A DNA stretch of 64,000 nt, taken from assembly GCA_034440455.1 (NCBI GenBank), contig JAWXCB010000125.1:1-64000 (forward strand), written 5' to 3'. Shown one piece after another: positions 1 through 8,059 of the stretch (its first letter is position 1; every line of letters starts with the position of its first letter). Under the pieces are notes generated by a model that was not told the DNA's origin, searched no databases, and saw only the letters and a list, made by a program, of their open reading frames with translations. The translations under genes and the position numbers were made by a program. The stretch comes from JAWXCB01 sp034440455 (GTDB lineage Bacteria > Bacteroidota > Bacteroidia > Chitinophagales > CAIOSU01).

Positions 1-305
1 AGCGATGAAGTCATTCTAAGAAACGAGCGACATCAATTGACTAAAAACATATTTGCCTTGATTCATGGAGTATATTTTACTCCGCTAAAATCAAATTGAA
101 TTCAAATCGTTTTAAATCAAAATAGTTCTCAAACCCTTTGCTATCAATACTTTCAAAGAACACTATATTTAAACATCAAAACGCTACTGATATGGGAAGT
201 AGTCGAATTTCCGAAGGAAAGAGACGTACTTCCCGTAAATACCGAACATTCTATTGTTTATTTTTTCGAAAACCTGAGTTGTTTCGGTATATTTTTCCAT
301 GAATT
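1..305. other. Left-edge stretch without a confident gene
   Basis: AT-rich sequence. One forward frame is open from the window edge to a TGA ending at base 99 (33 codons), so it could be the tail of a gene that begins outside the window. The translation ends FTPLKSN and matches nothing I recognise. The rest shows no repeat, hairpin or RNA gene that I can support. Confidence 0.3.
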
Positions 306-932
306 ATGAAACGCTTTTTTAAAAGGACAGCAATTCTTGCAGCATTTATCTGCGCAGCGCTCGCATTGCTTTTTTTATTTCATGCGTCAATCCTTCGCTG
401 TATCGGCAATCAACTGATTGACGATGACCCCATAGAAAAAACGCAAGCGGTATTTATCTTGTCAGGCGATGCGTGGGATAGAGGAAATGAAGCCATCAAA
501 CTATACAAGCAAGGTTTCGCTGAGAAAATTATTTGCACGGGCGAGAATGTGCCGCGCCTGTTTCTCATTGCGGGTATTCCCTATCCCGAAAGCGAACTAA
601 CGCAACTGCATCTGCTTTCAAATGGAATTCCTGCGTGTGCTATTGAACTGCTGTGCAAAGGCACCAGCACCAAAGAAGAAGCCGACTACATACTTGAATA
701 TTGTCGACAACAAGAAATCAAAAATCTCACCATCATCTCCACCAAATTTCACACGCGCAGAATCGGAAACACGTTTCGTAAAAAATTTGAAGATGCCGGA
801 ATGCAGTTACTCATTCATGGAGCGCCAAGTTCCGCTTATAATGAAAGTGAATGGTGGAAAAGCGAAAACGGACTCATCTTCGTAAATAACGAGTACATCA
901 AGATTTTGTACTATTGGATGAAAGGGTATTGA
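306..932 (+). CDS. DUF218 (YdcF/SanA-like) membrane-anchored protein
   Basis: A 208-residue protein with one N-terminal membrane segment (about residues 8-29) followed by a DUF218 domain. Features typical of the family are visible: the first strand and loop AVFILSGD (48-55), the GTSTKEEA segment (119-126), where acidic and Thr residues are conserved, and ISTKFHTRR (144-152). Family members such as SanA and YdcF are linked to envelope barrier function, but their reaction is not settled, so no substrate is assigned. The single anchor suggests the domain faces the periplasm. The gene is convergent with the T9SS cargo gene; the two stop codons abut. Confidence 0.85.
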   Translation: MKRFFKRTAILAAFICAALALLFLFHASILRCIGNQLIDDDPIEKTQAVFILSGDAWDRGNEAIKLYKQGFAEKIICTGENVPRLFLIAGIPYPESELTQLHLLSNGIPACAIELLCKGTSTKEEADYILEYCRQQEIKNLTIISTKFHTRRIGNTFRKKFEDAGMQLLIHGAPSSAYNESEWWKSENGLIFVNNEYIKILYYWMKGY

Positions 933-2813
933 TTATTGCTTCACAATTCTCTCTGAAACAATTACGTTGCTGCCATCACTCACCCGCAAGAAATAAATTC
1001 CTGTGCTTAATGGTTCGATGGAAAACGAAAAACGATTCTTGCCTTGCTTTACCCTGTCGCGAATAAAAGTTTTTACGAACTTCCCGGCAGCATCAAACAA
1101 AGCGATTTCAAGAAAAGCATCTTTCGGCAACTCAAACTCGGTGGAGAAAATATCTGAAGTCGGATTCGGGAAAGTTCTTATCGGCATTCTATTAAGCGGT
1201 GCAACTGAAACAGGCGGCTGCGATGCAGTGTCAGGACTTGCGATTTCTGAAATCCAGGTAGAGTTCACGCGCTGCACTCCGATTCGCTCGCCATAAAATC
1301 CCGCAGCCCACACTTTTCCCGGTTCGTTATATTTCCGCTGCGAACCTGAATAATCGCCCCAGCGCTGGCGCACACCGGGCAGGGGCGCAGCAAAATCTTC
1401 TCCCGCTTTCAAAGTAACTCTTTCAGAATAGCCGACATGCGAATCATAAAACACTGCTGAGAATCCGGCAAACGTATCTACTGAAGTATGATTGAATGTA
1501 ATCAGCGCTTCGTCATCCCCAGGATATTTTCCGGTGTAGGCAATGTTCGGATATGCAAAATCTAAAGAGTCAACGCCAATGATATTTCCCGTAACATCTT
1601 TCGCGGTGTTCACACTCGAAACAATACCGTGATAAATTGCAGCGCGTACAGTATCTGGGTTCACAGAATTTTGCACGAAATGAATTTGGTTGTCTTCTAA
1701 GTATGCTGACAACACGCGCGAATCATTTGTTTGCAAAATGCGATTGTTTCGCTGTTTGCCATCAGGCGCAAGTCCATAAGCAACATCACTTGTGCGCACG
1801 TTGATTTGCAAATACGCGCCCGGGTCGTCCAACACGTTGGTTACTTCAAGAATGAAAAACGTGTCGTTTGTTACATCAAAATTTCTGTTGGAAAGCAAAT
1901 AAAGATTTGGACCTGTAGTCGTTGAGCCGCCCTGAATCGGGCAGAGATTGCGAATCGGCTTGTTGTCGTATTTGATGTCGTTGTAATAGCGCGTTTCCAA
2001 TGTTTGCCCGCTATACCCTTTCTGCTTGTTGATTTGCCAAATCACGCTTTCACGGAAAAGAAATTTCCAACTATCTATCGTGTTGATGGTGTCGTTGGAC
2101 AGCGCATTGACCGTAATAAATAATTCATTATCAGTAATTGCGACAATCGGATAATCAGACCATGTTGTGTCGTTCATCGGATCTCCCAGCAGCGCGTAGA
2201 GATTCCATGCGCCCAGCGGGTCAGCGGTTGCTGAAAATGCAAACAGGAGATTGCTTGTGGAATCTGTTCTCCCTGTCAGACAAATGAGGATGAAGCGGTC
2301 TTGCTTCGGGTCATAGATAACACGCGGATCATAATTATCCGCAGGCAGTTGCAATGTGTCGAAAAACGCTTCAAGCGAAATTTCATCCAGCACTGAATCC
2401 ATTGGCACGTCATAAAAAAAGATGTTCGAGTTGGCAACGGAAATCAGTTTACCTCCATTGGAAACTGCGATATGATTATCGGTAGGTGCGCTGCCGTCAA
2501 AATCATTTCCCTTCAAACTGCTCACCACAATCGGATTTTCTGCATCACCAAGATTTACTACACCGCCTGTTTTTTTTGAACCGCTTGTGCGAAGCAATTC
2601 TTTTTGGCGTAATAAAAACGATTGATAAGAATTTCCTCCGGGAGTCGGCATTTCCAAATTGATGAGGTTGGGCTTGAAGTCACGGGTGATTTGCGCGGGT
2701 GCGATGGTAATCGGTAATGATGAAATGATTTCGGATTTGGAGTAAGTGAAATCATTTTGGGAAAAGAGTACAATAGGTAACAGACAATAGCTTAGTAGAA
2801 AAAATATTTTCAT
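933..2813 (-). CDS. T9SS type A sorting domain-containing secreted protein
   Basis: A secreted protein of about 626 residues, or 637 if the upstream ATG at 2846 is used. I prefer the ATG at 2813 because it starts a clean signal peptide (MKIFFLLSYCLLPIVLFSQ). The last 80 or so residues form a type A T9SS sorting domain: FPNPTSDIFS, then a beta-rich stretch with LFDAAGKFVKT, then GIYFLRVSDGS and a basic end (RIVKQ). Such domains direct export across the outer membrane by the type IX system and are then usually removed. The large middle region resembles beta-propeller-like surface proteins of Bacteroidota, but I see no catalytic motif. It lies just downstream of uvrB on the same strand; the link is probably only positional. 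Confidence 0.85.
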   Translation of the reverse strand: MKIFFLLSYCLLPIVLFSQNDFTYSKSEIISSLPITIAPAQITRDFKPNLINLEMPTPGGNSYQSFLLRQKELLRTSGSKKTGGVVNLGDAENPIVVSSLKGNDFDGSAPTDNHIAVSNGGKLISVANSNIFFYDVPMDSVLDEISLEAFFDTLQLPADNYDPRVIYDPKQDRFILICLTGRTDSTSNLLFAFSATADPLGAWNLYALLGDPMNDTTWSDYPIVAITDNELFITVNALSNDTINTIDSWKFLFRESVIWQINKQKGYSGQTLETRYYNDIKYDNKPIRNLCPIQGGSTTTGPNLYLLSNRNFDVTNDTFFILEVTNVLDDPGAYLQINVRTSDVAYGLAPDGKQRNNRILQTNDSRVLSAYLEDNQIHFVQNSVNPDTVRAAIYHGIVSSVNTAKDVTGNIIGVDSLDFAYPNIAYTGKYPGDDEALITFNHTSVDTFAGFSAVFYDSHVGYSERVTLKAGEDFAAPLPGVRQRWGDYSGSQRKYNEPGKVWAAGFYGERIGVQRVNSTWISEIASPDTASQPPVSVAPLNRMPIRTFPNPTSDIFSTEFELPKDAFLEIALFDAAGKFVKTFIRDRVKQGKNRFSFSIEPLSTGIYFLRVSDGSNVIVSERIVKQ

Positions 2814-2855
2814 GTCAATAAAATTAAAGGATTTCATTTTTAACAAATCAGCACA

Positions 2856-4886
2856 TTATTTAAACTTCTCCTTCATCATCTTTTGCAATTCATACATCTC
2901 ATCCCTGAATCGTGCCGCTTGCAGGAAGTCCAAATCTTTTGCGGCTTGTTCCATTTTCTTGCGCGTTGCACCAACCAGTTTTTCTAATTGCTCTTTATTC
3001 ATGTATTGTACAACAGGGTCAGCCACCATACTCAAACCTTCTTCCCGTTCAATGTAAGCCTTCGGGTCAGCTTTCCTGATTTGCAGCACAGCCGACTGTT
3101 TGAGTATCTGCTCCTTCGTTTTGAAAATCGTTTTCGGAGTAATTTGAAATTGCTCGTTGTATTTCAATTGCTTCTCGCGCCTGCGGTTGGTTTCGTCAAT
3201 CGTCTTTTGCATGGAGTCAGTCATGCGGTCGGCATACATAATCACGCGACCATTTACGTTGCGCGCAGCGCGTCCCGCAATCTGCGTAAGCGAGCGCTCG
3301 GAGCGCAGGAAGCCTTCTTTGTCCGCATCAAGAATTGCAACAAGTGAAACTTCAGGCAGGTCAAGTCCTTCTCGCAGCAGGTTCACTCCTATCAGCACAT
3401 CGAATTTCCCCAAGCGCAAGTCGCGCAAAATTTCCACGCGCTCCAATGTCTCTACTTCCGAATGAATGTACCTGCATTTAATGTCAATTCGCGCCATATA
3501 TTTTGTGAGTTCCTCTGCCATGCGCTTGGTGAGCGTAGTTACGAGAACACGCTCCTGTTTCTTCACGCGCTCATCCACTTCATCGAGCAAATCGTCAATT
3601 TGGTTTACACTTGGGCGCACGTCAATCACAGGGTCCAGCAGTCCGGTCGGGCGCACGACCTGTTCCACAATCACGCCACCGCTTTGTTCCAATTCGTAAT
3701 TTGCTGGCGTTGCGCTTACATAAATCACCTGAGGGATTATGTTTTCAAATTCCGTAAAATTCAGCGGACGATTATCCAAAGCTGAAGGCAGGCGAAAACC
3801 ATATTCCACCAAATTCATTTTGCGCGCGCGGTCGCCTCCATACATGCCGTTCACCTGCGGAATGGTAACGTGGCTCTCATCAATCACCATCAAAAAATCT
3901 TCGGGAAAATAATCAATGAGGCAAAACGGACGGTCGCCTCTCTTGCGCCTGTCGAGGAAGCGTGAGTAATTTTCAATGCCCGAACAATAGCCCAACTCGC
4001 GCATCATTTCCATATCGAAATTCACGCGCTCGCTCAGGCGTTTCGCCTCCACTTCCTTTCCGATGGAATCATAATATTCCACTTGCTTATGCAACTCATC
4101 CTGAATTTCTGCAAGCATCCGCTCAAATTCTTCTTTCGGAGTCATGTACATATTCGCAGGAAAAATCGCGATGTTGTCAAACGATTCAATTTTTCTTCCC
4201 GACTCCGGGTCAAAACTTTCCAGTTCTTCAATTTCATCTCCGAAAAAAGTAACGCGGTAAGCGATGTCTGCGTAGGGCAGGAAAATATCCACCGTGTCAC
4301 CCTTTACGCGAAAGTTGCTGCGTTTGAATTCGCCTTCTGTACGCGAATACAGCGCATCCACAAGCGAAAAGAGAAAATGATTTCTGCCAATCGTTTGCCC
4401 GGTGCTGATGCGGATGATGCGGTTTTTATATTCCGTAGGATTTCCAATTCCATAAATGCAAGAAACCGAAGCAACCACGATAATATCGCGCCTACCGGAA
4501 AGCAAAGAAGCCGATGCCTGCAACCGCAACTTCTCCACTTCTTCATTGATGGCTAAATCTTTTTCAATGTATTTATCTATTACAGGCAGGTAAGCTTCCG
4601 GCTGATAGTAGTCGTAATAAGAAACGAAGTAGTTAACAGAATTTTCGGGGAAGAAATGCTTGAATTCCCCGTAAAGTTGCGCGACTAATGTTTTATTGTG
4701 GCTCAAAATCAACGTGGGACGTTGAACATGCTGAATCACATTCGCTATGGTGAATGTTTTCCCGGAACCGGTCACACCGAGCAGCACCTGCGCATGGTCG
4801 CCACGCTGTAATCCTTCAGTGAGTTGCTTGACTGCTTCGGGTTGGTCGCCCGTTGGCTTAAATTCAGATGTGAGTTTGAATTGCAT
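2856..4886 (-). CDS. uvrB: Excinuclease ABC subunit UvrB
   Basis: A full-length 676-residue UvrB, the damage-verification helicase of nucleotide excision repair. It receives DNA from UvrA and then recruits UvrC for incision. Seen directly: Walker A GVTGSGKT (37-44), the beta-hairpin region YYDYYQPEAY (90-99) that inserts between the DNA strands, a DESH Walker B-type box, the helicase C-domain motif QIAGRAARN, and a C-terminal UVR domain (about 630-676) that contacts UvrC. Length and motif order are normal. It is divergent from the DUF5606 gene, and about 108 bp between the two starts must hold both promoters. Confidence 0.98.
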   Translation of the reverse strand: MQFKLTSEFKPTGDQPEAVKQLTEGLQRGDHAQVLLGVTGSGKTFTIANVIQHVQRPTLILSHNKTLVAQLYGEFKHFFPENSVNYFVSYYDYYQPEAYLPVIDKYIEKDLAINEEVEKLRLQASASLLSGRRDIIVVASVSCIYGIGNPTEYKNRIIRISTGQTIGRNHFLFSLVDALYSRTEGEFKRSNFRVKGDTVDIFLPYADIAYRVTFFGDEIEELESFDPESGRKIESFDNIAIFPANMYMTPKEEFERMLAEIQDELHKQVEYYDSIGKEVEAKRLSERVNFDMEMMRELGYCSGIENYSRFLDRRKRGDRPFCLIDYFPEDFLMVIDESHVTIPQVNGMYGGDRARKMNLVEYGFRLPSALDNRPLNFTEFENIIPQVIYVSATPANYELEQSGGVIVEQVVRPTGLLDPVIDVRPSVNQIDDLLDEVDERVKKQERVLVTTLTKRMAEELTKYMARIDIKCRYIHSEVETLERVEILRDLRLGKFDVLIGVNLLREGLDLPEVSLVAILDADKEGFLRSERSLTQIAGRAARNVNGRVIMYADRMTDSMQKTIDETNRRREKQLKYNEQFQITPKTIFKTKEQILKQSAVLQIRKADPKAYIEREEGLSMVADPVVQYMNKEQLEKLVGATRKKMEQAAKDLDFLQAARFRDEMYELQKMMKEKFK

Positions 4887-4948
4887 GAGGATTTACAAAA
4901 TAAGGCATTTGCGGTACTACGAAGGACTCATTTGTTTGATTATTGCTA

Positions 4949-4979
4949 ATTGGAATTCCGCAATTGGTGCTTATTTTTG
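4949..4979 (+). promoter_or_regulatory. Candidate Bacteroidota-type promoter for DUF5606 gene
   Basis: ATTG (4949-4952), a 19-bp spacer, then TATTTTTG (4972-4979), which fits the TAnnTTTG -7 consensus of Bacteroidota exactly. The ATG at 4995 lies 15 bases beyond the -7 box. This fits a short leader and argues against the in-frame ATG at 4950, which would lie upstream of transcription start. Confidence 0.5.
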
Positions 4980-4994
4980 GGGCAAATCGAAAAA

Positions 4995-5576
4995 ATGGAA
5001 CTCAAAGACATTGTATCTATCAGCGGCATGGGCGGATTGTTTGAAGTGGTAACAAAAAGGACAGACGGCATGATTGTGCGCGGATTGGACGAGCAGAAAT
5101 CGCAATTCATCTCGAGCCGTGTGCATATTTTCACACCCTTAGACGCCATCACGATTTATACTGGTGAAAAAGATACAACAGAGCTTTATAAAATATTGCT
5201 TGAAATGAAAAAGCAGGAGAAAGGAAACCCTGTTGCAGATGGAAATGCAGATGGAAGTATTTTGAAAAAATATTTTGAAAAAGTGTTGCCTGATTACAAT
5301 GAAGAGAAGGTATATGTGAGCGACATCAAGAAAGTGATTAAATGGTATCAACAGCTTGATAAGCACAAGTTGGTAAACGATGCAACGCTCCTTCCAAAAG
5401 AAAAAGAAGAAGCAAAAAATGACAAAGCGGATGTGGTTGACGTTAAAGGAGAAAAGAAAGAAACTCCTGATAAAGCTGCCAAAGTAAAACACGTTAAACC
5501 AGCCAGCGACCGTTCAGCCACTAATAACAAGTCAGCAGCCAAGCGCACAGTTATCGGAGCGAAGCGGGGAGGTTGA
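4995..5576 (+). CDS. DUF5606 domain-containing protein
   Basis: A 193-residue protein conserved in Bacteroidota. The N-terminal part, starting MELKDIVSISGMGGLFEVV, matches DUF5606: a small beta-rich domain with the GLDEQKSQFISSRVHIFTPL stretch, followed by a helical segment. The last 60 or so residues are a Lys/Ala-rich, probably disordered tail. No signal peptide or membrane segment, so cytoplasmic. Function unknown. The start is set at 4995 because family members begin with MELK and a promoter-like sequence ends at 4979. Divergent from uvrB. Confidence 0.85.
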   Translation: MELKDIVSISGMGGLFEVVTKRTDGMIVRGLDEQKSQFISSRVHIFTPLDAITIYTGEKDTTELYKILLEMKKQEKGNPVADGNADGSILKKYFEKVLPDYNEEKVYVSDIKKVIKWYQQLDKHKLVNDATLLPKEKEEAKNDKADVVDVKGEKKETPDKAAKVKHVKPASDRSATNNKSAAKRTVIGAKRGG

Positions 5577-5676
5577 GCCGCTGATTTAGCTTCGATATTG
5601 AAGTTGAATTTTTGCGCGTTGCTACTTTTGCTTACCCTTCATCGCGCTGCTCACAAAATTTATCAGGAAACATTCT

Positions 5677-6993
5677 TTACGCTGCATCTGCTTTCAGATA
5701 CGCGCTCTTCGTTTTGATTTTTGCGCCCAGCTTGTGCAGCAGCATATACACTCCGAAATAAGCGCGGTTGATGTACAGCCCATGCCGGGTGCCACGCGCT
5801 ACTTTTGACTGGCGCACTTCTTTCATCTGCTTGATGCGCATCCCTTCTGTGAATATTTCTGTGATGTAGGATTTGTCTCCGAAATCAAATTCATCTTGAT
5901 GAACCGGGCGTCCAAGCAGGCGCAGCCCGCGATTAAAAATGTCGGTGTAAAATTCAATTTCTTTTTTCGTGTCATTGGGTTGAATGACGTTGAGCAAATT
6001 CATCACTTCGAGAATCTTCTCGGGCTGTTTGAGGATTTTTTTATCAAACAGCATGACGAGCGGACGATAAGCCTCTGGAGGAATGCGCTTCACGCAGCCA
6101 AAATCGAGAATGCCGAGTTTGCCATCTGCCATAAAGAGAAAATTTCCAGGATGCGGGTCGGCATGAATCAGTTTCAGCACGTGCGTTTGATAATCGTAGA
6201 AATTCCAGATGATTTGTCCGTAGCGGTTGCGCTCTTCCTGCGAAGGATTTGTTGCGAGATATTCATCAAGATGCCAGCCATCGAGCCAATCCATCGTGAG
6301 CACTTTCTTTCCTGACAACTCAGGATAAAATTTCGGGAACACCAAACCGTCAATCTTTTCACACGCCTTCGCAATTTCCTGCGACTGCTGTAACTCGTTC
6401 GGATAATCGGTTTCTTCCAGCAGCTTTGACTCAATCTCACTGTAAAACTCCGCGACATCTTCTTCCTTCATTTTCACAAAAGGCAAAATGAGCGACTTCA
6501 CCATTTTCAAATCTGAAGTAATGCTTTCCGCCACTCCGGGATATTGAATTTTCACAGCCAGCTTTTTCTTTTTGAGCGTTGCCAGATGTACCTGCCCGAT
6601 AGATGCGGCATTCACCGCATGTTTATCAAACGTGTCAAACAGTTCTTCGGGAGTTTTTCTTAAATCAGTTTTAAATGTTTTTGCAATCAGCGGATAAGAT
6701 AACGCGGGCGCCTTGTGTTGCGCCCTCATCAACTGGTCAACATATTCGGTGGGCAAAATATTTTGGTCCATACTCAGCATCTGCGCCACTTTCAACGCGC
6801 TTCCTTTCAACTCACCCAGCGCACCCATCAATTCTTTGGCATTTAACTCGTGCAAATCTTTATCACTTACATCCGCATTGAAAGCTTTTTTGGTGTAATG
6901 CTTCACATAGTTCGCGCCAATCACTCCTCCTGTTTTCAGAAATCGCGCAGCGCGTTGCACTTTTGAGGTAGGTATCTTCCGTTGCTCTTCCAC
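5677..6993 (-). CDS. AarF/ABC1/UbiB-type atypical kinase
   Basis: A 438-residue ABC1/ADCK-family protein. Visible motifs: the KVAQ segment (68-71) where the family has its KxGQ motif, NAASIGQVH (128-136), the ATP-site lysine in VKIQYPG (Lys148), the conserved acidic stretch EETDYPNE (193-200), the catalytic loop HADPHPGN (277-284) and DFG (297-299). ABC1 proteins such as UbiB and Coq8 are ATPases/kinases that support isoprenoid-lipid biosynthesis. This one has no clear C-terminal membrane anchor. It abuts the TetR-like gene upstream (no gap), so the two are probably co-transcribed. Substrate unknown. Confidence 0.93.
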   Translation of the reverse strand: MEEQRKIPTSKVQRAARFLKTGGVIGANYVKHYTKKAFNADVSDKDLHELNAKELMGALGELKGSALKVAQMLSMDQNILPTEYVDQLMRAQHKAPALSYPLIAKTFKTDLRKTPEELFDTFDKHAVNAASIGQVHLATLKKKKLAVKIQYPGVAESITSDLKMVKSLILPFVKMKEEDVAEFYSEIESKLLEETDYPNELQQSQEIAKACEKIDGLVFPKFYPELSGKKVLTMDWLDGWHLDEYLATNPSQEERNRYGQIIWNFYDYQTHVLKLIHADPHPGNFLFMADGKLGILDFGCVKRIPPEAYRPLVMLFDKKILKQPEKILEVMNLLNVIQPNDTKKEIEFYTDIFNRGLRLLGRPVHQDEFDFGDKSYITEIFTEGMRIKQMKEVRQSKVARGTRHGLYINRAYFGVYMLLHKLGAKIKTKSAYLKADAA

Positions 6994-7650
6994 TTAATTT
7001 TTTTTAAAAAGAAATTTTCCAAAATCGAGAATCGAATCCAACTGGTTGCGACCGGCAAGCTCAAGAATTAAATTCACCGCGCGTTCAATCGCCTCATCCG
7101 TTTTTGTTTGCTCTTCGCTTTTGTCTTTGAGCCAGTAATTCATGATGAACAAAAACTGCTGCCACAATGCGTTGTCATAATAATTCTGCACAATTGGTCG
7201 CTTCATAATTTCCTCATTGGATGCCGCTAACTGAACAAGCTCCTTCGCATATTTCAAAAAAGCGCGTTGCATGTCTGCAAGAAACCAGTCAACTCCTGAA
7301 AAAAGTTTAGGTAATGTTGGCGCAGTTTTCATGTAATCACTAAACGGCTTTACGGTGTCCATCCAGGTGTAGTAGAAAGAAAGCAAACGTTCGCGTGCGC
7401 TGTAATCTTTGTATTCTTCGCTGTTTGCCAAAACGGAAAGCGTTTCTTCAAACCAATGCAGCCAAACCGCTTTTTCCAATGCAGCTAAAGTTCTGTAGTG
7501 CGTACGCGCTTCTTCGGGTTTTAATTCCTGCGCTTCACAGAATTCAATGAAAGAACGCGGACGTTTGCCTGCACGCTGAATGTACTGCGTAAACGAATTA
7601 ACAACTGCATGTTTACTCTCGTCCGGCTTTGTTTTCTTTTGTTTACCCAT
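6994..7650 (-). CDS. TetR-family-like protein paired with AarF kinase
   Basis: A 218-residue, mostly helical protein. The first 60 or so residues resemble a TetR DNA-binding domain (a helix-turn-helix around RSFIEFCEAQELKPEEARTH), and the remainder looks like a TetR C-terminal ligand or dimer domain. The helix-turn-helix is weak, so it may not bind DNA. Its stop codon directly precedes the AarF gene, pointing to an operon and a shared role, perhaps in membrane lipid or quinone metabolism. That role is inferred only from neighbourhood. Confidence 0.7.
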   Translation of the reverse strand: MGKQKKTKPDESKHAVVNSFTQYIQRAGKRPRSFIEFCEAQELKPEEARTHYRTLAALEKAVWLHWFEETLSVLANSEEYKDYSARERLLSFYYTWMDTVKPFSDYMKTAPTLPKLFSGVDWFLADMQRAFLKYAKELVQLAASNEEIMKRPIVQNYYDNALWQQFLFIMNYWLKDKSEEQTKTDEAIERAVNLILELAGRNQLDSILDFGKFLFKKN

Positions 7651-8059
7651 AGGTTTGATTTGGCATCTCCACGCTCCAATTTATCTTATCGAGGGTAAAA
7701 ACAACCAGTTAGCTAAAATGGTTTAAATAATTTAAAGGAAGGTTCACTCACAACCATATTCATGATGCGCGTTACGATAGAAACACAAATAAAGAGGCAT
7801 TACAAAGATATTATGAAGCAATTTGACAGAAAGTTGCTTGAAGCACTAAAGCCGAAGAATGCTCTGCTGGATCTGAGGAAAAACAACACTCCGAAACTCT
7901 TGAAGTTTAACAGTTGATGGTGCTACTACCTTTCGCTCGCCCCCAACCCTTAATATCACTGGAATGCAGAATGCAAAAACCTTACGGCTTAAAAGTAATA
8001 AGAGCAATCAGCAGCAGGGTTGTAGTCTGGAAACGGGACGCGTGAGTTTCCGTTTTTGC
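7651..8059. other. 409-bp gap between TetR-like gene and BatA gene
   Basis: Contains a short forward frame that looks like the start of a lost SRPBCC gene (7762-7917, listed separately) and a weak GGAAAC/GTTTCC hairpin near 8030-8053 just beyond the end of the BatA-type gene. Nothing else recognised. Confidence 0.5.
7762..7917 (+). pseudogene. Possible remnant of an SRPBCC-family gene (N-terminal piece)
   Basis: ATG to TGA encodes 51 residues. The first 34 or so (RVTIETQIKRHYKDIMKQF, then DRKLLEALKPKNA) resemble, from memory, the N-terminus of small SRPBCC ligand-binding proteins of Bacteroidota, where a TxVxxHYxxVxxxFDxxLFxxLxPP-like start is followed by about 100 more residues. Here the similarity fades after residue 35 and a stop follows, as if deletion or frameshift removed the rest. 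It could also be a chance ORF. Confidence 0.3.

Noticed and set aside
4083..4556. 157-codon plus-strand frame opposite uvrB
   Set aside because: Lies wholly inside a clearly functional uvrB.
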